Source: Aquimarina sp. RZ0
Lineage (GTDB): Bacteria > Bacteroidota > Bacteroidia > Flavobacteriales > Flavobacteriaceae
DNA length: 64,000 nt
Assembly: GCF_008370685.1 (NCBI RefSeq)
Contig: NZ_VTZU01000013.1
Location: forward strand, 42,657 to 106,656
Direction of reading: 5' to 3'
Shown: positions 18,601 through 26,979 of the stretch, in pieces
Layout: each line of letters opens with the position of its first letter
How positions within the stretch are numbered: position 1 is the stretch's first letter
Program-made: the position numbers and the translations under genes
The notes under the pieces: model-generated
Seen by the model: only the letters and a program-made list of their open reading frames with translations
Told to the model about the DNA's origin: nothing
Databases searched by the model: none

Positions 18601-21600
18601 GGGTTTTCAACACCTAATCCAGCTATAAATTTTGAAAACAGTCCTTTCTATGTAAATGCAAGCTTACGTGAATGGCAATCATCAGCTATCCGTCGTGCTG
18701 GCATAAGTTCATTTGGTGTTGGTGGTACCAATGTACACTTAATTGTAGAAGAATATACCACAGAGACTAAACCATCTGATTCAGGACGACCGATACAACT
18801 ACTATCCTGGTCTGCAAAATCGGCTTCCAGTTTAGACACATATACAACAGAATTAACTAATTATTTACAAAAAAAAGCGCCACCTTCATTAGCCGATGTC
18901 GCTTATTCCTTAAATACAACCAGAGATAGTTTTAAGTATCGTCAATTCATACTAGGCGAAACTACTGCCAAAGCTGCTCAATATTTAATAAATAAGAAAA
19001 AAAACAATGGCAACCATACCGTTTTAAAGATCGTTCCAAACGAACTTGCTTTTCTCTTTCCTGGTCAGGGAGCACAATACTTACAAATGGGGAAAGCATT
19101 GTATAATCACGAAAATGTCTTTAGAGAGGCTGTCGATCATTGTGCTGAAATTTTACAAGAAGAATTTCATTTTGATATCCGAACGATCTTATATCCTGAA
19201 AACAACACTCAAGAAGCAGAACATATTTTAAAAGAAACTCGATTTACACAGCCTGCCTTATTTGTAATAGAATATGCACTTTCTCAAGTATGGATGAATT
19301 GGGGAATTCGTCCTACACTACTTTGTGGGCATAGTATCGGAGAATTTGTTGCAGCTCATTTGGCGGGTGTATTTTCCTTAAAAGATGCACTACTTCTTAT
19401 TGCTATTCGCGGTAAATTAGTGAATGAACTTCCAGAAGGTAGTATGCTGTCTGTAAGAATGACTTACGATAGTTTATCCGCAATGCTTCCAGAAACACTT
19501 TCTGTAGCCGCTATAAACTCAGATCAATTATGTGTAGTTTCTGGTGAAGAGAGCGCTATTAAATTGTTTTCTAAAACTTTAGAAAAGAACGAAATTCCCA
19601 ATCGATTACTTTTAACGAGTCATGCTTTTCATTCTACTATGATGAACCCCGTTTTAAAGGGTTTCGAAGAGGAAGTCAAAAAAGTACGATTAAATGCACC
19701 TCATACTCCCATTATTTCTACAGTGACAGGCACCTGGCTTAGTGATGTAGAGGCTACCGACCCTCAATACTGGACAAATCATTTGCGAGCAACCGTTCGC
19801 TTTTCGGATGCTATGGAAACGGCACTTGGATTAGAAGACATACTATTGTTAGAGGTTGGTCCCGGTCGCGCATTAACAACCTTATCACAACAAAAAAAGA
19901 AAGCAAAATCAACTACCGCGATTGCCAGTTTAGTAGCACCCGCTGAAAACGAAAATTCTTACCATACCGTATTAAAGGCTTTGGGACAACTTTGGCTACA
20001 GGGCATAGAACCAGACTGGCAGGCATTTTATACAAAACAACCCAGACAAAGAGTGCTACTACCCTCTTATGCATTTGATCGCAAACCTTGTTGGGTAGAT
20101 CCACCCATAAAAGAGCTAACCTCCGAAAAGAGAAATAAATTAATTGAATCCAGCAATAATACATCTATAGAATTTCCTATGACTACCGTTTCACAACCAA
20201 ATAGAAAAGTAAAAATTCTGAAAAAAATTTCAGAAATAGTTTCGAATACTTCGGGAATGGAGATTGAAGCCTCTGAGTATGACCATAGTTTTCTGGAGCT
20301 TGGTCTCGATTCTCTTGTTCTGACACAAATGTCAATTATCTGTAAAAATGAATTCAAAACTCCTATTAGCTTTCGCCAGTTAAATGATGAATTTGGTACA
20401 CCAAACCTTTTGGCAGACTATTTGGATACAACCTTACCTCCAGAACGCTTTGCTCCCGCACCTGTAACATCAACTGTCAATGCTTCTCAAGTAACACCAA
20501 GTATGTCATTTCCTGCTAATTCTATAAACACAGGTAATGCCTATACTAATAATACTTCTGCAATAGATTTGATCGCTCAACAACTTCAATTATTAGGAAA
20601 GCAACTGGAATTATTAAAAGGAAATAATCCAGCTCCCGCCGTTACGATCCAGGAACCACTTCCAGCTCCAGTAACTCCCATCATCAATTCATCATCAGAA
20701 GCACGTTCTGAAGATGAGATTAAGGAGCATAAAAAACCTTTTGGTGCTTCCCCAAAAATCGATCGACAAACATCCGAACTTAACGGTGAGCAACAAAATT
20801 TTTTAGAAAAACTAATTCTTAGTTACAATAAAAAAACGGGAGGTAGTAAAACATATACTCAAAAACATCGAACACATATGGCAGATCCAAGGGTGGTATC
20901 AGGCTTTAAGCCATTAACAAAAGAGCTGGTCTACCCTATTGTTATTGAAAAATCGTCAGGAAATCGTCTTTGGGATGTAGATGGCAATGAATATATTGAC
21001 ACCCTGAATGGCTTTGGTTCGTGTTTGTTTGGGCATCAACCTGATTTTATAAAAGAAGCCCTACATCAGCAAATAGAACTTGGCTTTGAAGTAGGACCTC
21101 AACATCCATTGGCAGGCGAAGTTTGTGAACTTCTTTGCGAATTTACAGGTCATGAGCGAGCAGCCCTTTGCAATACCGGTTCAGAAGCTGTTTTGGGAGC
21201 GATGCGCATTGCACGCACTGTTACCGGACGATCACTTATTATTGCATTTACAGGATCCTATCACGGAATTAATGATGAAGCCCTTGTGCGAGGATCTAAA
21301 AAGCTAAAAACCTTCCCGGCAGCAGCAGGGATTTTACCTAATTCGGTTCAGAATATTTTATTACTGGAGTACGGTACAGAAGAAAGTCTGGAAATTATTC
21401 GCAATCGTGCGAATGAAGTAGCTGCAGTTCTTGCAGAACCCGTACAAAGTCGCAGACCAGAATTTCAACCTGTAGATTTTCTTAGGGAGGTTCGTGAGAT
21501 CACCAAAGCTTCAGAAACCTTACTTATCTTTGATGAGATCATTACCGGGTTCAGAATGCATCCCGGCGGCACACAAGCGTTGTTTGACATAAAAGCTGAT

Positions 21601-22296
21601 ATTGCTACCTATGGAAAAGTAATTGGCGGAGGAGTTTCTGTTGGTGCTATTTTGGGATATAAAAAATATATGGATGCACTTGATGGTGGATTTTGGGAAT
21701 ACGGAGATAACTCAATTCCAGAAGTAGGAGTAACCTACTTTGCCGGCACATTTGTTAGGCATCCGCTTGCGCTTGCTTCTACTAAAGCATCATTACTTTT
21801 TATGAAATCTCAGGGAGTTGCACTCCAGAACAAATTAACCTCTATGACCGAAAATCTAGCATCTGATCTTAATGAAGCGTTTGAAAAACAAGGTTTACCT
21901 ATGAAAATAACATATTTTGGTTCGCTTTGGAGACTTAAATTTACTGAAGAAATCTCTTATTCGGAGTTGTTATTTACATTAATGAGAGAAAAGGGTATTC
22001 ACATTTGGGACGGATTTCCATGCTTTCTCACAAATGCATATCTTGAAGAAGATATTCAACAGGTTAAAACAGTACTCCTTTCTAGTATTAATGAGTTAAT
22101 CTCTGCTGGATTTTTGAACACTAAACTCAATAATTTTGATACAAAAACAAATGATATATCAATCAAGAATCCAGTTGATCAATTAAATACTCCTCCTGTT
22201 CAAGGTGCTAAGCTTGGAAGAGATGAGGATGGGAATCCAGCTTGGTTCGTAGCACATAAGCAAAAGAATGGTGAATACCATAAAATCGAATTGTAA
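15646..22296 (+). CDS. Hybrid NRPS/PKS: A-PCP-KS-AT-ACP-aminotransferase
   Basis: 2216 residues. Residues ~15-510 are an adenylation domain (YIIYTSGSTGKPKG, NIYGPTETT, YLSGDLGKL, NGKIDKKKLP) with no condensation domain before it, so it loads the chain. Its FDAM segment keeps the Asp that binds an alpha-amino group; I read the pocket code as DAMWIGIVCK, nearest by eye to valine-type codes. PCP: FFELGGTSL, Ser554. KS (~615-1040): Cys784 in SACSTS, EAHGTATPLGDP and SNMGHLTAAAG. AT (~1100-1430): GHSIGE with Ser1230, and the HAFH motif typical of malonyl selection. ACP: LGLDSL, Ser1556. A Pro/Gln-rich linker leads to a class III PLP aminotransferase (~1720-2130) with FDEIITGFR and Lys1991 in ATYGKVIGGG. 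No KR, DH or ER. Predicted product: a beta-amino acyl chain made by transaminating the beta-keto group, passed to the next protein, which starts 49 bp downstream. Confidence 0.93.
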   Translation: MKLATTIQGSVLEYPKSTLHELIDKQSMANPNAIAIEFNTIKIQYSELQKRIHQTAHYLWDQGVRPGQIVALSLDRSPELIVSMFAILQCGAAYVPIDVHYPKKRLETIITDSKASYVLCESSKNYLPDTSKNIFVEDILQKRGSFPAKSLYLKIDPQSVAYIIYTSGSTGKPKGVQVSHQNTINLIYSMGIEPGINSHDTIFAVTTISFDAMVMETFLPLIHGASISIVDEETRLDGQLLLEKASKNNITMMWGTPSIWQILLDSGWKKPLNIKALIGGEPVPLNLAHKLLDLCSELWNIYGPTETTVCAFLTQITKNDDPITIGRPVANTYAYLLDKKGTPVVPGEVGEIAIGGDGVSLGYLNRPELTDKNFLEDPFISKTGNKIYLSGDLGKLLPNGQVQCLGRRDQQVKVRGHRIELGEIESVLDTLPSIEKNAVIVSNLTGGEPKLVAYLQSAILEQDTNTVRKQLEEILPDHMIPSIFMWIDEFPITINGKIDKKKLPAPEYVRPDSASLFKKPHTKLEKDIASIWSKFLQIPNIGIDDNFFELGGTSLLTQKVATSMRQLLKLKIPVTKIYQYPTISLVAKYLEKDSEPDSLIEYSTQTKNKTTTSDVAIIGMAGRFPGASSIEALWEVLKEGKETISFFTPEELDKTIPGSLRNDPLYIRARGIVPSAKEFDAAFFGMNPKLAEAMDPQQRLFLEIAWEVLEQSGHLPKHYKGSIGVYAGTGTNTYYKNNILPNQKVLNRIGTLQANTVNEKDYISSRTAYHLNLKGPAVSVQSACSTSLLAIAEAVEAIRNNQCSIAIAGGSSVTAPIYSGHLYQEGSMLSSDGHCRSFDADAKGTVFSDGAGVVLLKSLERAKKDGDFIYGVIKGVGINNDGGGKGSFTAPSSEGQADAISRALHDSQILPSSISYIEAHGTATPLGDPIEMEGLHKAFGKQDQKSYCAIGSIKSNMGHLTAAAGVAGLIKTILSMHHRQIPPSLGFSTPNPAINFENSPFYVNASLREWQSSAIRRAGISSFGVGGTNVHLIVEEYTTETKPSDSGRPIQLLSWSAKSASSLDTYTTELTNYLQKKAPPSLADVAYSLNTTRDSFKYRQFILGETTAKAAQYLINKKKNNGNHTVLKIVPNELAFLFPGQGAQYLQMGKALYNHENVFREAVDHCAEILQEEFHFDIRTILYPENNTQEAEHILKETRFTQPALFVIEYALSQVWMNWGIRPTLLCGHSIGEFVAAHLAGVFSLKDALLLIAIRGKLVNELPEGSMLSVRMTYDSLSAMLPETLSVAAINSDQLCVVSGEESAIKLFSKTLEKNEIPNRLLLTSHAFHSTMMNPVLKGFEEEVKKVRLNAPHTPIISTVTGTWLSDVEATDPQYWTNHLRATVRFSDAMETALGLEDILLLEVGPGRALTTLSQQKKKAKSTTAIASLVAPAENENSYHTVLKALGQLWLQGIEPDWQAFYTKQPRQRVLLPSYAFDRKPCWVDPPIKELTSEKRNKLIESSNNTSIEFPMTTVSQPNRKVKILKKISEIVSNTSGMEIEASEYDHSFLELGLDSLVLTQMSIICKNEFKTPISFRQLNDEFGTPNLLADYLDTTLPPERFAPAPVTSTVNASQVTPSMSFPANSINTGNAYTNNTSAIDLIAQQLQLLGKQLELLKGNNPAPAVTIQEPLPAPVTPIINSSSEARSEDEIKEHKKPFGASPKIDRQTSELNGEQQNFLEKLILSYNKKTGGSKTYTQKHRTHMADPRVVSGFKPLTKELVYPIVIEKSSGNRLWDVDGNEYIDTLNGFGSCLFGHQPDFIKEALHQQIELGFEVGPQHPLAGEVCELLCEFTGHERAALCNTGSEAVLGAMRIARTVTGRSLIIAFTGSYHGINDEALVRGSKKLKTFPAAAGILPNSVQNILLLEYGTEESLEIIRNRANEVAAVLAEPVQSRRPEFQPVDFLREVREITKASETLLIFDEIITGFRMHPGGTQALFDIKADIATYGKVIGGGVSVGAILGYKKYMDALDGGFWEYGDNSIPEVGVTYFAGTFVRHPLALASTKASLLFMKSQGVALQNKLTSMTENLASDLNEAFEKQGLPMKITYFGSLWRLKFTEEISYSELLFTLMREKGIHIWDGFPCFLTNAYLEEDIQQVKTVLLSSINELISAGFLNTKLNNFDTKTNDISIKNPVDQLNTPPVQGAKLGRDEDGNPAWFVAHKQKNGEYHKIEL

Positions 22297-22345
22297 AGTA
22301 TTAAAAAACTAATAATAATGTTCTGAATACATAGCTTTATAGCCT

Positions 22346-25300
22346 ATGAGTCAAATAATTACCAAAACACCTATTACTAGCACGTTCAATCCATTTTCTG
22401 GTCCGGAAATAGCTCGTATAATTCCTATCACCCAACCACAGTCTGAAATATGGATGGCCTGCGTGCTTGGTGGAGAAGATGCAAATAGAGCTTATAATGA
22501 ATCTGTTTCATTGACACTTCAAGGAAACTTGAGTAAAACAGCTCTAGAAAGCGCTATACAAAAGCTCATTGGAAGGCATGAAGCTTTACAAGCTACTTTT
22601 AGCCCAAATGGGCATTTTATGATCATCTTTAAAAAACTTCCTATTGAGGTTTTTTATCAGGACATTTCGCAGCTTGACATAACTCATAAAAACAAAGAAG
22701 TACAAAACTATATATCCAGAGATGCCCATTATATTTTTGATCTGATTGACGGACCTTTATTTAAGGCTGGTTTATTAAAACTTTCTGAGCAAGAGCATCA
22801 ATTGATACTCACTGCGCATCATATCATTTGTGATGGTTGGTCTATTGGGATCATGCTTGAAGAATTAGGAAGTTTCTATTCGGCAAATATTACGAATACA
22901 CCACCTGATATTCCACAAGCTGAAACATTTAGTTCTTATGCAGATGGAGAACAAAAATTTATGGAAAGTCAGGAATATATAAAAACCCAAAAATATTGGC
23001 TTCAACAATACGAATCATCTGTTCCAATAGTTACCTTACCAACAGATTTTCCAAGACCACGATTAAGAACTTTTAATGGAGAACGCTTAGATTTTGAAAT
23101 TGATAGTGATTTAGTAGCTAATTTAAAAAAAGTAGGAATTCGATCTGGTGCTAGTTTTGTCGTTACACTATTAGCAGCCTTTGAGGTTTTTCTATATCGT
23201 CAAACAGGTCAGGATGAATTGGTTTTAGGTCTTCCTGCAGCAGGTCAGTCTCAGAGTGGTAAGACTCAGTTAATAGGGCATTGTGTAAATTTACTTCCTT
23301 TGAGGAGTAAACTTGCACCGGATACACCATTCCTCGAGTATTTAAAAAATAGAAAAACTGCAATTTTTGATGCCTATGATCATCAACAATTTAGTTTTGG
23401 TCAACTACTCCAAAAACTTACAATTGCCAGAGATCCATCAAGAGTGCCATTGGTTCCTATTATGTTTAATATTGATATGGGAATGACCAGTGCAGTTGAT
23501 TTTAAAGAACTGCATTATAAGTTAAAAAGTAATCCCAGAGCTTATGAAGCCTTTGAGCTATTTGTAAATGCTACAGGAACAGAAGGTGAACTCATATTAG
23601 AATGGTCGTATAATGTGGCCCTTTTTAAGCCGGAAACTATTGCACAGATGATGACTTCTTTTAAGGAAGTTCTGACTGATATTGTAGCTAATTCAGAAAG
23701 TACAATCGGTGATATTATAAAAGTAGATAATTCGGCTTATGCAGAACTGAATGCGACTTCAGCTTCTTACCACAAACTACCATTACACGAACTGCTGACA
23801 AATCAATCCCAAATCACAGCCCTGAAACAAGCTATCAAATTTGGTGATTCAGAGGTTTTATATAAAAATTTAGAAGAGCGCGCGAACCAATTAGCTCACT
23901 ATTTGATAACACAGGGAGTAACGCAAGGTGATTATGTTGCTGTCTCTTTGCCAAGATCTATTGAGCTTGTAGTAGCCTTAATTGCTATCATGAAATGTGG
24001 TGCAGCCTATCTTCCGCTAGACCCTAACTTTCCTGTAACAAGGTTAGAATTTATGATGAAAGATGCTGAAGCCGATTATCTAATTACAACAAAAGAATTT
24101 TCGTCTTCATTTAAGACTAATGTAAATATACTAATAACAGACACTATATTTCCAAATTTATCCAAGTATCCATTATCTCCTCCAAACATATCTGTTGATA
24201 TAAATGAACTTGCATATATCATGTATACGTCGGGCTCTACAGGCAAGCCAAAAGGAGTTATGGTCACTCATAAAAATCTGGTTAATTTTTTATCCAGTAT
24301 GATGAATGAACCGGGTATAGAAGAAAACGACACCTTTTTATCAATTACAACGATATCATTTGATATTGCAGGACTCGAGTTGTTTCTTCCACTTCTAAAA
24401 GGTGCTACATTAGTCATAGCCAATGATGAAACCGCTAAAGATAGCCGACTTATGCTTGAGCTGTTAAAAGATGAACATATTACTATGTTGCAAGCTACAC
24501 CAACGACCTGGCAAATGTTGTTAGATGCCGGGTGGACAGAAACATTACCTATAAAAGCTCTCTGCGGTGGGGAAGCACTACCGATAGGATTAGCAAAAAA
24601 GATATTAGATAGCGCATATGAATTATGGAATATGTATGGCCCCACAGAAACAACCATATGGTCTGCTGTCAAAAGAATTATGAAGGATGATGATATTATC
24701 ACCATTGGCCATCCTATCTCAAATACTCAATTCTATATCTTAAATGAGTACAATTTGTTGGCTTCTCCGAATACAGTTGGAGAATTGTGTATTGCAGGAG
24801 ATGGAGTTTCCAAAGGATATTGGAATCGTCAAGACTTAACATATGAAAAATTTATAAAGAACCCATTTGAAACGGAACATACCCCTATTTTATATCGTAC
24901 CGGAGATCTGGGAAAATTGCTTCCGACAGGAGAAATACAATGTCTGGGGCGTCTGGATCATCAAATCAAAATTAGAGGACATCGTATTGAATTGGGCGAA
25001 ATAGAACAAGCTGTAGATTCATTAGAACTTGTACACAGCTCTGTAGTTATTGTAAAAAATGACGTACTGATCGCCCATGTAGTTTCAACACAATCAAATA
25101 GTATTCCTGAAGCTACAATGAGTACGTGGAAAAGAAGTCTGTCTGAAATACTTCCTGCTCATATGGTTCCACAACAGTTTAATGTGTTAAGTAATTTCCC
25201 TACAACACTCAATGGAAAAATAGACCGTAATGCTTTACTAAATTTATCCTCAATCCAGACTAACCAATCAACTTTCACAAAGGCTCAAACCAAATCTGAA

Positions 25301-26344
25301 CACATAATTGCATCCATTTGGGAAGAGTGTCTGGAGGTTGATAAAATTGATATTCATAGTGATTTTTTTGAATTAGGAGGTCATTCTCTAATCGCTGTAA
25401 AAGTAATGACACTAATAGAGAAACAAACAGGAAACAGGTTGCCGCTAGCTGCTTTGCTAGAACAGCCTACTATTCAAAAATTAGCATCGTATCTAGATAA
25501 AAAACAGATTTCCTGGGATTCATTAGTCCCGTTAAAACCAAAAGGAAATAAACCTCCTCTATTTATTGTACACGGCGCTAATTATAATGTTTTAATTTAC
25601 AAAAATTTAGCTGACAACCTAGGTCCTAATCAACCTGTATATGCTTTACAAGCTAAAGGACTCAGTGGTAAGGCTAAACCTCATGACACTATTGAAGATA
25701 TGGCTTCTCATTATATCTCAGAAATTATATCCGTAAATCCAGAAGGTCCTTATGCATTGGCAGGGTTTTCTTTTGGAGGTGTGATTGCTTACGAAATGGC
25801 AAAACAATTAAGAGCTCAAGGAAAAAAGGTGAAAACCCTAGCATTACTTGATAGCTATGTTTATCCTTCATATTATTATTCTAATCCGTTTGTAAAAAAA
25901 ATAGTCTCTATGTTCTATAACATAGCCCAATTAATTTTTATGACGTTTAACATGTTTAGTAGCATAAAAAACTTTAAACGCAGATATTACCTGCTAACAC
26001 TAAAAATTTCCGGATGGTATTTAAGGCTAAAATACGGACGTGAAAAGCAACAGCAAATGCAGTTTAATCGTACTACAAAAATTGATAAAATGCACCAATT
26101 GGCATTTGAGCGTTATCGCCTAATTCCACAAGACATAACAGTAGATCTTTTTAGAGCAACTAAAAATATTTTTTATGCACACGACTACAAATATTTAGGT
26201 TGGAGCAAGATTGCATTAAAAGGAATTCGTAAACATATGATCCCCGGAAATCATTCTGAAATGTTTCTGTCTCCTGTTGTCGAAGAGTTTGGCAGTAAGT
26301 TACAAGATGTTTTGGACAAGTCTGAACCAATAGACTCAGAATGA
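22346..26344 (+). CDS. NRPS termination module: C-A-PCP-TE
   Basis: 1332 residues. Condensation domain (~25-460) with the intact HHIICDGW motif (second His = 159). Adenylation domain (~480-960) with YIMYTSGSTGKPKG, NMYGPTETT, YRTGDLGKL and NGKIDRNALL; the pocket code I extract is DILQCGMIWK, close to the glycine code DILQLGLIWK. PCP with FFELGGHSL, Ser1014. C-terminal thioesterase (~1060-1320) with GFSFGGV (Ser1142), ALLDSY as the Asp segment and GNHSEMF supplying the His. It is a complete single-residue elongation and release module. Co-transcription with the upstream NRPS/PKS is very likely (49-bp gap). No phosphopantetheinyl transferase is in the window; one must come from elsewhere. Confidence 0.93.
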   Translation: MSQIITKTPITSTFNPFSGPEIARIIPITQPQSEIWMACVLGGEDANRAYNESVSLTLQGNLSKTALESAIQKLIGRHEALQATFSPNGHFMIIFKKLPIEVFYQDISQLDITHKNKEVQNYISRDAHYIFDLIDGPLFKAGLLKLSEQEHQLILTAHHIICDGWSIGIMLEELGSFYSANITNTPPDIPQAETFSSYADGEQKFMESQEYIKTQKYWLQQYESSVPIVTLPTDFPRPRLRTFNGERLDFEIDSDLVANLKKVGIRSGASFVVTLLAAFEVFLYRQTGQDELVLGLPAAGQSQSGKTQLIGHCVNLLPLRSKLAPDTPFLEYLKNRKTAIFDAYDHQQFSFGQLLQKLTIARDPSRVPLVPIMFNIDMGMTSAVDFKELHYKLKSNPRAYEAFELFVNATGTEGELILEWSYNVALFKPETIAQMMTSFKEVLTDIVANSESTIGDIIKVDNSAYAELNATSASYHKLPLHELLTNQSQITALKQAIKFGDSEVLYKNLEERANQLAHYLITQGVTQGDYVAVSLPRSIELVVALIAIMKCGAAYLPLDPNFPVTRLEFMMKDAEADYLITTKEFSSSFKTNVNILITDTIFPNLSKYPLSPPNISVDINELAYIMYTSGSTGKPKGVMVTHKNLVNFLSSMMNEPGIEENDTFLSITTISFDIAGLELFLPLLKGATLVIANDETAKDSRLMLELLKDEHITMLQATPTTWQMLLDAGWTETLPIKALCGGEALPIGLAKKILDSAYELWNMYGPTETTIWSAVKRIMKDDDIITIGHPISNTQFYILNEYNLLASPNTVGELCIAGDGVSKGYWNRQDLTYEKFIKNPFETEHTPILYRTGDLGKLLPTGEIQCLGRLDHQIKIRGHRIELGEIEQAVDSLELVHSSVVIVKNDVLIAHVVSTQSNSIPEATMSTWKRSLSEILPAHMVPQQFNVLSNFPTTLNGKIDRNALLNLSSIQTNQSTFTKAQTKSEHIIASIWEECLEVDKIDIHSDFFELGGHSLIAVKVMTLIEKQTGNRLPLAALLEQPTIQKLASYLDKKQISWDSLVPLKPKGNKPPLFIVHGANYNVLIYKNLADNLGPNQPVYALQAKGLSGKAKPHDTIEDMASHYISEIISVNPEGPYALAGFSFGGVIAYEMAKQLRAQGKKVKTLALLDSYVYPSYYYSNPFVKKIVSMFYNIAQLIFMTFNMFSSIKNFKRRYYLLTLKISGWYLRLKYGREKQQQMQFNRTTKIDKMHQLAFERYRLIPQDITVDLFRATKNIFYAHDYKYLGWSKIALKGIRKHMIPGNHSEMFLSPVVEEFGSKLQDVLDKSEPIDSE

Positions 26345-26469
26345 TACCTGTTGTAGAAATGAGAATTATAGAAAAAGTAAACGTATCTATTTTGAGCTGC
26401 ACAAAGATGAAAAACAACAAAGAATAGCTCAGAAACTCCCTTTTTAATTGACCTATAGATGACTTTTTA

Positions 26470-26787
26470 TACGATTTACGGGTGAGAATTTCGTAAAAAT
26501 AATGGCAAGGATTTTTCGCTAGATTGATGAATCAAATTAAAGAATAGCTATTGTTTCATTTTATGAAGAAAATATAGTAGAAAAAGAATGTCATACGATT
26601 TGTGATTAAAAAATTCGTATAAATTCATTGAATTATTTTTTCTTTATGCAAGGCAAAAAAATCAAGCATAGCTATAGCTACGGTTTATTTTTTAAACGAA
26701 GTAGAAAGGAAAAAGAAACGATGAATATGCGAAATTTTTAGTTATAAATCGTATCATTAGATGCGAAATTTTTATTCGTAAATCGTA
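26470..26787 (+). mobile_element. Older MITE relative interrupted by a 160-bp MITE (nested insertion)
   Basis: The outer ends are TACGATTTACG (from 26470) and CGTAAATCGTA (to 26787), flanked by TTA on both sides (26467-26469 and 26788-26790). Removing the inner copy and one TCA restores a ~155-bp element whose right half (GAATAGCTATTG, ATATAGTAGAAAAAGAATG, ATGCGAAATTTTTA) follows the 160-bp family with many changes. It is an older family member that received a later insertion. Confidence 0.82.
26594..26753 (+). mobile_element. 160-bp palindromic MITE, copy 2 (inner)
   Basis: Same element as 10831-10990, with TACGATTT...AAATCGTA ends and TCA flanks at 26591-26593 and 26754-26756. By eye identical to the reverse complements of copies 3 and 4. 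The central TAGCTATAGCTA (26669-26680) is at the exact midpoint. Confidence 0.9.
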
Positions 26788-26825
26788 TTATTAAAAAGTT
26801 ACAAAAATAAAACGTGTCTGATTAA

Positions 26826-26855
26826 ATAACCCCGAGGCAAGGCCATCGGGGTATT
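26826..26855. terminator. Hairpin between convergent NRPS and GH3 genes
   Basis: AATAACCCCGAGG pairs with CCATCGGGGTATT apart from two positions. It could end transcription from either side, though there is no clear T tract. The CCCCGAGGC core also resembles blocks of the 97-bp repeat. Confidence 0.45.
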
Positions 26856-26979
26856 CAATGGGAAATAACTTATTTTTAGTTTGATAAAAACCTCAGCTTT
26901 TCAAGCTTTCCTCTATACTATTTATTGTCTAAAACACTAAAAATCAATGATTTATTTTAAATCAGAAATACTATAAATC

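Larger units (their letters stand above)
26345..26979. other. Convergent spacer between NRPS and GH3 genes
   Basis: 635 bp filled largely by a nested pair of palindromic elements (26470-26787) and a hairpin at 26826-26855. No gene. Confidence 0.7.

Noticed and set aside
20800..22100. Glutamate-1-semialdehyde aminomutase (hemL) gene
   Set aside because: The similarity is to the class III aminotransferase fold, but the frame is continuous with the PKS and ACP, so it is a fused tailoring domain.
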